Translations under genes and position numbers: made by a program
Part shown: in pieces, positions 52,314 to 64,000 of the stretch
Layout of the letters: every line of letters begins with the position of its first letter
How positions within the stretch are numbered: position 1 is the first letter of the stretch
Assembly: GCA_035506135.1 (NCBI GenBank)
Contig: DATJPY010000079.1
Coordinates: 18,220 to 82,219, forward strand
Length of the DNA: 64,000 nucleotides
Source: DATJPY01 sp035506135
GTDB lineage: Bacteria; Myxococcota_A; UBA9160; PR03
Direction of reading: 5' to 3'
The notes under the pieces: generated by a model
What the model saw: only the letters and a program-made list of their open reading frames with translations
Databases searched by the model: none
Told to the model about the DNA's origin: nothing

Positions 52314-52330
52314 GGGACGGAGTCTATCGG

Positions 52331-53278
52331 ATGAGGGTGGTTCACGGCAGCGCGGCGCTCTCGCATCGACCCAGGCGCCCGGTGCTGACGATCGGCAACT
52401 TCGACGGCGTGCACATCGGCCATCGCGCCATCCTCCGCACGGTGACCGATCGGGCCCGAGTGCTGGACGGCGAGGCCGTCGTCTACACCTTCGACCCGCA
52501 TCCGCGCAAGGTGCTGCAGGGCGCGGCCGCCCCCGCGCTGCTCACCACCACCGAGCAGAAGCTCGAGCTCCTCGCGGCGGCGCAGATCGACCTGGTCGTG
52601 CTCGAGCCCTTCACGGCGGCGTTCGCCCGGACGCCCCCGGAGACCTTCGTGCGCGAGAACATCCACGCCCGCATGGGCCCCCTCGAGGTCTACGTGGGCT
52701 ACGACTTCCATTACGGCCGAGACCGCGAGGGGTCGATGAGGCTCCTGACCGAGCTGGGCCCGCGCCTCGGCTTCGCCGTCACCATCATCCCCGAGGTCAC
52801 CATGGGAAGCCGCGACGTCAGCTCGAGCCGGATCCGCGCGCTGCTCGCCGAGGGCGCCGTCGAGGAGGCGAAGCTCCTGCTCGGCCGCTCCTACGCGGTG
52901 CGTGGCACCGTGGTCGCGGGTGACCGCCGCGGGCGCACCCTGGGCTTCCCCACGGCGAACCTCGCACCGGAGACCGAGATCCTCCCGGCATCCGGGGTCT
53001 ACGCGGGGCGCGCCCGCCTGCTCGACGGGGGATCGGACCCCGGTGCGATCCTCGGCGCCGTCACCAACGTCGGTCGGCGCCCCACCTTCAAGCCCGACGA
53101 TCCGCCGCTCGCGGAGGCACACCTGCTCGATTGGAGCGGGGACCTCTACGGGCGGCGCATCGAGCTGACCTTCGAGACCCGCCTGCGCGAGGAGCGCCGC
53201 TTCTCGGGGCCCGACGCCCTGCGCGAGCAGATCGCGCGCGACGTCGCCGAGGGCCGCCGCCGCCTGGAGGCGCATTGA
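52331..53278 (+). CDS. ribF: Bifunctional riboflavin kinase/FAD synthetase
   Basis: A 315-residue RibF. The FMN adenylyltransferase half has LTIGNFDGVHIGHRAILR, VYTFDPHPRKVL, GYDFHYGRDREG and SSSRIRALLAEG. The kinase half has GDRRGRTLGFPTANLAPE, GAVTNVGRRPTF and the YGRRIELTF strand. It makes FMN and FAD. ATG 52331 is 17 bases from the divergent lptG-type start, so the two promoters overlap. Its stop overlaps the next TTG. Confidence 0.95.
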   Translation: MRVVHGSAALSHRPRRPVLTIGNFDGVHIGHRAILRTVTDRARVLDGEAVVYTFDPHPRKVLQGAAAPALLTTTEQKLELLAAAQIDLVVLEPFTAAFARTPPETFVRENIHARMGPLEVYVGYDFHYGRDREGSMRLLTELGPRLGFAVTIIPEVTMGSRDVSSSRIRALLAEGAVEEAKLLLGRSYAVRGTVVAGDRRGRTLGFPTANLAPETEILPASGVYAGRARLLDGGSDPGAILGAVTNVGRRPTFKPDDPPLAEAHLLDWSGDLYGRRIELTFETRLREERRFSGPDALREQIARDVAEGRRRLEAH

Positions 53279-54321
53279 CGGGAGGGCGCTGGCGGGATCC
53301 GCGCGTCTGGATCGGCGTCGCCATCACGGTGGTGACGCTCTGGCTCGCGTTGCGCGACGTCTCGTACGGCGACCTCGCACGCGATCTCGCGCGCGCCGAC
53401 CTGCCGCTGGTCGTGGGCGTGTCGGTGCCGAGCTACCTGCTCATCATCTGGCTGCGCGCGCTGCGCTGGCGCTACCTCACGGACGCGGTCCGCCCGATCG
53501 AGCGCGGTCCGCTGTTCCGGGCCACTGCCGTCGGCTTCCTCGCCAACAACGTTTTTCCGCTGCGCATCGGGGAGGTGGTGCGGGCCTGGCACCTCGCGCG
53601 GGAGACGCAGGCCGGTGTTGCCCCATTGTTCGGAACGATCGTGCTCGAGCGCGTCGTCGACGGCCTTGCCGTGGTGGGGATGGCGCTCGTGATCTTCGGC
53701 GTGCGGCGGGGACACGGCGGCGTGCTCGCGGTCGGCGTCCCGCTCGTCCTGGTGGGCGTGCTGCCGCTCGCCGGGGTGTTGCTCCTGCGCTTCGCGCCCG
53801 AGCGCGCGGTCTCGCTCTCCCGCGGCTTCGCCCGCGTGTTCCTTCCCGCGCGCCTCGGCGACTCGATCGAGGACCTGGTGCGCCGCACCGGCGAGGGGCT
53901 CGGCTCGATGCAGGGGGGCCGCCACCTCATCTGGATCCTCTTCCACACGGTGTTGATCTGGGTGGTCCTCGGCGTGGTGCCGTTCCTGGCAGGGTTCCGC
54001 GCGCTCGGCATCCACCTCGGCACGCTGCGGCGCGAGCTCGCCGCGGCGTTCGTCACGCAGACCGCGGTCGGCATCGCCGTGGCGCTGCCCTCGGCGCCGG
54101 GCTTCTTCGGTCCCTATCACCTGGCGGCCCGCGAGGCGCTCGCGCGCTTCGGGGTGGCCGAGGAGCCGGCCCTGGCGCTCGGGACGCTCTCGCACGCCCT
54201 CATGTGGGTCACCACCTCCGCCGTCGGCCTGGCGGTGTTGCGCTTCCGCGCCACCCGACTCGACGAGCTCGCCGACGCCGCTTCGGCCCCCGGTAAAGGT
54301 CCGGCAGCCGGCGGCCGATAA
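53275..54321 (+). CDS. YbhN/LPG-synthase-type integral membrane protein
   Basis: A 348-residue protein with about eight hydrophobic segments and the UPF0104 pattern: LLIIWLRALRWRYL, GFLANNVFPLRIGEVVRAWH, TIVLERVVDGLAVVGMAL and PSAPGFFGPYHLAAREAL. Relatives include the flippase domain of lysyl-phosphatidylglycerol synthase and AglD-type proteins, but no aminoacyl-transfer domain is present. It probably handles a lipid or lipid-linked sugar. TTG 53275 overlaps the ribF stop (TTGA). Confidence 0.87.
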   Translation: MTGGRWRDPRVWIGVAITVVTLWLALRDVSYGDLARDLARADLPLVVGVSVPSYLLIIWLRALRWRYLTDAVRPIERGPLFRATAVGFLANNVFPLRIGEVVRAWHLARETQAGVAPLFGTIVLERVVDGLAVVGMALVIFGVRRGHGGVLAVGVPLVLVGVLPLAGVLLLRFAPERAVSLSRGFARVFLPARLGDSIEDLVRRTGEGLGSMQGGRHLIWILFHTVLIWVVLGVVPFLAGFRALGIHLGTLRRELAAAFVTQTAVGIAVALPSAPGFFGPYHLAAREALARFGVAEEPALALGTLSHALMWVTTSAVGLAVLRFRATRLDELADAASAPGKGPAAGGR

Positions 54322-54449
54322 CCGTCCGGGATTCCAGAGCTTTCGCGGATCCGCAGGCAAGCGGTGCAAGCGGGCGACGGCGCACCGCTTTCCGCACCGG
54401 ACAGCGTGCGATGCCGCGTGCTCGCGAGGACGGCAGTCGAGGGAGAGCG

Positions 54450-56150
<1,701 letters not shown>

Positions 56151-56163
56151 GAGAGGGGACGCC

Positions 56164-57267
<1,104 letters not shown>

Positions 57268-57278
57268 GACGAGACGCG

Positions 57279-57296
57279 ACGGCGCTCCGGCGCCGT
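57279..57296 (+). terminator. Intercistronic hairpin between pilT and pilC
   Basis: Inverted repeat ACGGCGC-TCCG-GCGCCGT in the 47-base gap. It has no T-run, so it is more likely an mRNA stability or attenuation element than a full terminator. Confidence 0.4.
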
Positions 57297-57314
57297 GCGA
57301 CGAGGGGGTGAGCC

Positions 57315-58520
57315 ATGCCGGTATTCGCCTGGGAGGGTCGGACCCGCCAGGGGACGCTGAAGAAGGGCGTGATCGAGGCGGTGAGCGAGGCCGCGGCGAT
57401 GATGCAGCTGCGCGGGCAGTCGATCGTCCCGGTCTCGGTCAAGCCGAAGACCAGCCGCAGCTTCAACCTGGGCCTCCGACGCGGCGTGAAGACGCGCGAG
57501 CTGGTGGTGTTCACGCGGCAGTTCGCCACGATGATCGACGCCGGCCTTCCGCTGGTGCAGTGCCTCGACATCCAGGCGGAGCAGCAGCCGAACCGCCGGT
57601 TCGGCGAGGCGCTCGCGCGCGTGAAGTCCGACGTGGAGCAGGGCTCGACCTTCGCGGAGTCGCTCGGCCGCCACCCGCGGATCTTCGACGATCTGTACGT
57701 GAACCTGGTCACCGCGGGCGAGGTCGGCGGCGTGCTCGACACGATCCTGAACCGCCTGGCGACGTACCTCGAGAAGGCCGACAACCTGAAGCGGAAGGTC
57801 AAGAGCGCCATGGTGTATCCGGTCACCGTGCTGGTGGTCGCCATCGGCGTGCTCGTCCTGCTGCTGGTCAAGGTGATCCCGGTCTTCGAGAAGATGTTCA
57901 AGGACTTCGGCGGCGCGCTGCCCGGGCCCACGCAGATGGTGATCAACATCAGCCACACCGTGCAGCACTACCTGCCGTACATGATGGTCGCCGGGTTCGG
58001 CCTCGCGATCGCGTACTCCCAGGCGCGCAAGCGGTTTCCGCGCTTCCGGTACCGGACCGACGCCGCCTACCTGAAGACGCCGGTCTTCGGGCCGCTGCTC
58101 AAGAAGGTGGCCGTGGCGCGTTTCAGCCGGACCTTCTCGACGATGCTGTCGTCGGGCGTGCCGATCCTCGACGCGCTCGACATCTGCGCCAGGACGTCCG
58201 GCAACAAGGTGATCGAATCGGGCCTCCAGAAGACCCGGACCGCGATCTCGGAGGGCAAGACGATCGCCGAGCCGCTGCGCGCCGCGGGCATGTTCCCGGC
58301 CATGGTGGTGCAGATGATCGCGGTCGGTGAGCAGACCGGCGCGATGGACTCCATGCTCGCGAAGCTCGCCGACTTCTACGACGACGAGGTCGACGCCGGG
58401 GTCGCCGCGCTCACCTCGCTGCTCGAGCCGGTGATGATGGTGTTCCTCGGCGGGACGGTCGGAACCATCCTGATCGCGATGTACCTGCCGATCTTCAAGA
58501 TCGCGGAGGTCGTGAAGTAG
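57315..58520 (+). CDS. pilC: Type IV pilus inner-membrane platform protein
   Basis: A 401-residue PilC/GspF protein with two tandem T2SF domains. The first has FTRQFATMIDAGLPLVQCLD and the second FSRTFSTMLSSGVPILDALD. Membrane segments lie near residues 170-190, 215-235 and 370-395. MPVFAWEGRTRQG at the start is typical. It links the PilB/PilT motor to the pilus base. ATG 57315 follows GAGGGGGTGAG. Confidence 0.95.
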   Translation: MPVFAWEGRTRQGTLKKGVIEAVSEAAAMMQLRGQSIVPVSVKPKTSRSFNLGLRRGVKTRELVVFTRQFATMIDAGLPLVQCLDIQAEQQPNRRFGEALARVKSDVEQGSTFAESLGRHPRIFDDLYVNLVTAGEVGGVLDTILNRLATYLEKADNLKRKVKSAMVYPVTVLVVAIGVLVLLLVKVIPVFEKMFKDFGGALPGPTQMVINISHTVQHYLPYMMVAGFGLAIAYSQARKRFPRFRYRTDAAYLKTPVFGPLLKKVAVARFSRTFSTMLSSGVPILDALDICARTSGNKVIESGLQKTRTAISEGKTIAEPLRAAGMFPAMVVQMIAVGEQTGAMDSMLAKLADFYDDEVDAGVAALTSLLEPVMMVFLGGTVGTILIAMYLPIFKIAEVVK

Positions 58521-58558
58521 CGCGCCCGACCGGGGTCGCGCGAGGCGAGGCGGGGGCC

Positions 58559-61632
<3,074 letters not shown>

Positions 61633-61639
61633 CCGCGCC

Positions 61640-63238
61640 GTGCGCCGCGCCGCGCGCGAGCGTCCGGGGCTCCAAGCCGAGGTCGTGCTCTCGCTCGGGC
61701 TCGTGATGGCGGGAGCGACCTGCATCCTCGGCGTGACGCTGATCGGTGACAACGAGGCGCGCCTGCGCGAGCTGCTCGGCCGCGCCCTGCTGGTCGAGGC
61801 GCGTCAGCTCCCACCGCCCGAGACCGCGTTCGTGCCGGGCACGCGCTGGTGGCGGATCGCCGGCGGCGCAGGCGAGGGGGACCTCGGCGTCGGGCCGGCC
61901 GGCGAGCCCATCGATGCGGAGACGCGGAGCCTCGCGCTCGAGTCGCGAGAGCGCCGCGAGCCGCTGCTGCGACCCGGCGCACCGTGGCAGGCGATCCGCT
62001 TCGCCGCTCCGGTCGGCGGGGGTGGCGCGGTGGCGGCACGGCTCCCGTCCGCTGCCTCGCTCCGGCTGCGTGCGCTGCCGCTTGCCCTCGCGGCGGGGCT
62101 CCTCGCAGTCGACGTCGCCGTCTTCACCGCCTTCGGCGTCTCGATGCTGCGCCGCCGCGCCGTCCAGCCGCTCCAGCGCCTGGCCGGCGCCGCGCGCGTG
62201 CTCGCCGACGGCGCCTTCGAGGCGCGCCTTCCCGTCGACGGCCCGCGCGAGGTCGCGGAGGTGGCGGCCGCCTTCAACGACATGGCCGAGGCGCTCGCGC
62301 GGCGCACGGCGGCGCTTGAGAAGGCGGTCGCGGATCTGCGCGACACCAACGCGGCGTTGCGTCGGGCGCGCGCGGGCCTCGACCGCGCGGAGCGGCTCGC
62401 CTCGGTCGGCCGGCTGGCGGCGGGCGTGGCGCACGAGGTGGGCAATCCGATGGGCGCGCTGCTCGCATTCCTGGATCTGGCGCAGCGCGACGCTGGCATC
62501 GCCGCGGCAACGCGCGAGCATCTTGCGCGTGCCCTGCAGCAGGGTGAGCGCGTGCGCCGCATCCTGCGCCAGCTCCTCGAGTTCTCGCGGCCGCCGCGGA
62601 TGGCGCGGGTGCCGCTCGACCTGGCCGCGCTCGCGGAGGAGGCCGCCACCCTGGTGCGGGCGCAGGCGCGCTACGCGGGCATCCGCCTCGAGGTGGAGCG
62701 CGAGGGCGAGTCGGGTCTCGCCCTCGGGGACGCGGGCGCGATCGCACAGATCCTGCTGAACCTCGTGGTGAACGCCTGCGACGCCGTCCGTGCGGGCGCC
62801 GAGCCGGGGGCTCCGGCCAGCGCCGCCGGCCGCGTTCGCCTGCTGGTGCGCAGTGCGCCGCTGCACGTCCGCGCCGGCGGGCCGCGCAGTGAGGCCGGCG
62901 CCCGGCACCGCTTCGACGCGGTCGAGTGCGTGGTCGCGGACGACGGCTGCGGCATCGCCGAGGGCGACCGCGAGCGCCTCTTCGACCCCTTCTTCACGAC
63001 CAAGGCGCCCGGGGAGGGTACGGGGCTCGGGCTCTCGAACTCGCTGCGTCTTGCCGAAGAGCTGGGCGGGGGGCTCGAGTGCGTCGAGCCGCCCGCGGGC
63101 TGGCGTACGGCATTTGCGCTGCGCCTGCCGGCGGCCGAGCCCAACGCCGACACCGCAGGCGGTTGCGAGGTGCGAAGCGAAGTGCGCGGCGACGAGGCGG
63201 GCGGTGCCTCGGGGGGCGCGGAGAAACGCGAGCTCTGA
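61640..63238 (+). CDS. Membrane sensor histidine kinase with HAMP domain
   Basis: A 532-residue kinase. Segment 1 (VVLSLGLVMAGATCILGVTL), a periplasmic domain of about 100 residues, segment 2 (LPLALAAGLLAVDVAVFTAF), HAMP (RRRAVQPLQRLAGAARVLAD...PREVAEVAAAFNDMAEAL), HisKA (AAGVAHEVGNPMGALLAF) and ATPase (NLVVNACDAV, DDGCGIAEGDRERLF, FFTTKAPGEGTGLGLSNSL). The C-terminal 30 residues are a Glu/Gly-rich tail. GTG 61640 lies 7 bases after pilR, so it may be a second input to PilR. No response regulator of its own is seen. Confidence 0.9.
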   Translation: MRRAARERPGLQAEVVLSLGLVMAGATCILGVTLIGDNEARLRELLGRALLVEARQLPPPETAFVPGTRWWRIAGGAGEGDLGVGPAGEPIDAETRSLALESRERREPLLRPGAPWQAIRFAAPVGGGGAVAARLPSAASLRLRALPLALAAGLLAVDVAVFTAFGVSMLRRRAVQPLQRLAGAARVLADGAFEARLPVDGPREVAEVAAAFNDMAEALARRTAALEKAVADLRDTNAALRRARAGLDRAERLASVGRLAAGVAHEVGNPMGALLAFLDLAQRDAGIAAATREHLARALQQGERVRRILRQLLEFSRPPRMARVPLDLAALAEEAATLVRAQARYAGIRLEVEREGESGLALGDAGAIAQILLNLVVNACDAVRAGAEPGAPASAAGRVRLLVRSAPLHVRAGGPRSEAGARHRFDAVECVVADDGCGIAEGDRERLFDPFFTTKAPGEGTGLGLSNSLRLAEELGGGLECVEPPAGWRTAFALRLPAAEPNADTAGGCEVRSEVRGDEAGGASGGAEKREL

Positions 63239-63251
63239 CAGGGGGTTGTGT

Positions 63252-64000
63252 ATGAGGCCGGGCCTGGCACACGGCTTGCTCCAACGACCGCTCGCCATGT
63301 GCGAATCCGCTCGGGCAAGCGATCGAAGACGGCGCGAGGGCTTCACGCTCCTCGAGATGGCCGTCGTGATCGCGATCATCGGGATCATGGCCGCCGTCAG
63401 CGCGCCGAAGCTCGAGCAGTACTTCTCCAACCAGCGCGCGAGGGACGCGGCGCGCGACGTCGCCAATGCGTTCCGCATCGCGCAGGCGGAGGCGATCCGC
63501 ACCGGCGACCCCCACATCGTCTATCTGACGTCCTCCGCGGGCGGCAACCCGCCCGCCACGGATCCGCAGGGAACTTCGATCGGCGCCGCTCCGGGTGGCG
63601 CGCCCTGGCCGCTCGCCATCGTGGACGATGGGACGCCCGCCCTCTCGAATTGCCATATCGACCCGGGCGAGGCGGAGGAGCACGTCGTCTCCCCCGCGAT
63701 CGGGGTCTCGTGGGGATTCAGTCTTTCCGCCGGAGCAGTGGCGCCGGGCGACGTCGGAGGCGGCAATCCGGCGAGCGGCTCGACCTTCACCACGCGCCCC
63801 GGCGGCCCCGCCACCACGTGGGTGATGTTCCGCCCGGACGGGATCCCGGTCGGCTTCGACGCCGCCTGCACGCTCGGCGGTGTCGGCAGCGGCGGCGGCG
63901 GGGTCTACATCACCAACGGCAATCGAGACTACGCGGTCGTGCTGTCGCCGCTCGGCGGCGTGAAGGTGCACGTCTGGAACGCGGGGGTGAACGCATGGAC
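63252..64000 (+). CDS. Type IV pseudopilin, GspH/FimT type (3' end outside window)
   Basis: An open frame of 249 codons to the window end. A prepilin peptidase site RRRREG^FTLLEMAVVIAIIG (cut after the Gly, Glu at +5) is followed by the hydrophobic N-terminal helix and DVANAFRIAQAEAIRTG, as in FimT/GspH minor pilins. ATG 63252 has AGGGGG upstream but gives a 34-residue leader. ATG 63297 gives a more usual 19-residue leader and lies just after a sigma-54 promoter (63265-63280), so it may be the real start. It lies downstream of pilS-pilR and the extra kinase. Confidence 0.9.
   Translation, partial: MRPGLAHGLLQRPLAMCESARASDRRRREGFTLLEMAVVIAIIGIMAAVSAPKLEQYFSNQRARDAARDVANAFRIAQAEAIRTGDPHIVYLTSSAGGNPPATDPQGTSIGAAPGGAPWPLAIVDDGTPALSNCHIDPGEAEEHVVSPAIGVSWGFSLSAGAVAPGDVGGGNPASGSTFTTRPGGPATTWVMFRPDGIPVGFDAACTLGGVGSGGGGVYITNGNRDYAVVLSPLGGVKVHVWNAGVNAW
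63265..63280 (+). promoter_or_regulatory. Sigma-54 promoter inside the 5' end of the pseudopilin frame
   Basis: TGGCACA-CGGC-TTGCT matches the RpoN consensus TGGCACG-N4-TTGCW at all but one position, including GG and GC at the right spacing. Predicted start of transcription is near 63291, six bases before ATG 63297, which would give an almost leaderless mRNA. PilR, encoded just upstream, is the obvious activator. Confidence 0.75.

Noticed and set aside
54357..54373. Sigma-54 site or operator from the GCAAGCGG direct repeat before pilB
   Set aside because: The GG-to-GC spacing is wrong for RpoN, and an 8-bp repeat with one-base spacing is not enough evidence.

Overview
The window is a gene-dense, very GC-rich chromosomal segment of a Gram-negative bacterium. 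LptF/LptG, HflKC, NfeD, a type IV pilus locus, many sigma-54 activators, a MglA-type GTPase and an EF-G-like second factor all fit a lineage formerly grouped with the Deltaproteobacteria (Myxococcota, Desulfobacterota, Binatota or relatives). The exact phylum cannot be fixed from sequence reading alone. Starts are often GTG or TTG. About twenty gene pairs overlap by NTGA or TGATG. I see no tRNA, rRNA, CRISPR, prophage or classical IS element.

Layout. 1-3.3 kb: an incomplete GT4 glycosyltransferase, an ABC-F ATPase, a small unknown gene and an XRE-like gene. 3.4-8.1 kb (+): JAMM peptidase, beta-propeller lipoprotein, ATP sulfurylase, alanine dehydrogenase, polysaccharide deacetylase. 20.2-8.1 kb (-): one long co-directional run, valS-nadC-birA-coaX-EF-G-like-unknown-MglA-like GTPase-GAF protein. 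20.2-30.6 kb: a signalling block with a receiver protein, PP2C phosphatase, FliA/WhiG-type sigma factor, two sigma-54 activators, a sensor kinase and its receiver, a membrane coiled-coil protein and PilZ. 30.6-34.8 kb: two paralogous glycosyltransferases and two methyltransferases. 34.9-42.4 kb: a murein recycling and remodelling island (anmK, a MurU-like and an AmgK-like gene, an MBL-fold protein, a SpmA-SpmB fusion, a PBP4-type DacB, a lytic transglycosylase). 42.8-54.3 kb: XRE regulator, rsmD-coaD-phosphohexomutase-coaBC, nfeD-slipin-hflK-hflC, lptG-like, ribF and a YbhN-like membrane protein. 54.4-64 kb: pilB-pilT-pilC-pilS-pilR, another sensor kinase and a pseudopilin cut by the window end.

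The most unusual feature is a dispersed repeat of about 118 bp found at five places. Complete or partial copies lie inside interdomain linkers of three proteins (ABC-F, GTPase, SpmAB), at the birA/coaX junction and at the 3' end of nfeD. It is always in the same orientation relative to the host gene and is open in all three sense frames. It carries a hairpin whose arms change together between copies. Two copies are flanked by direct duplications of host sequence (21 bp perfect; 24 bp perfect extending to 36 bp). It behaves like a small mobile element that invades genes without breaking them, in the manner of Rickettsia palindromic elements, but I do not recognise the family.

Two near-consensus sigma-54 promoters were also found. 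One lies before the FliA-type sigma gene. The other lies inside the 5' end of the pseudopilin reading frame, just downstream of pilSR.
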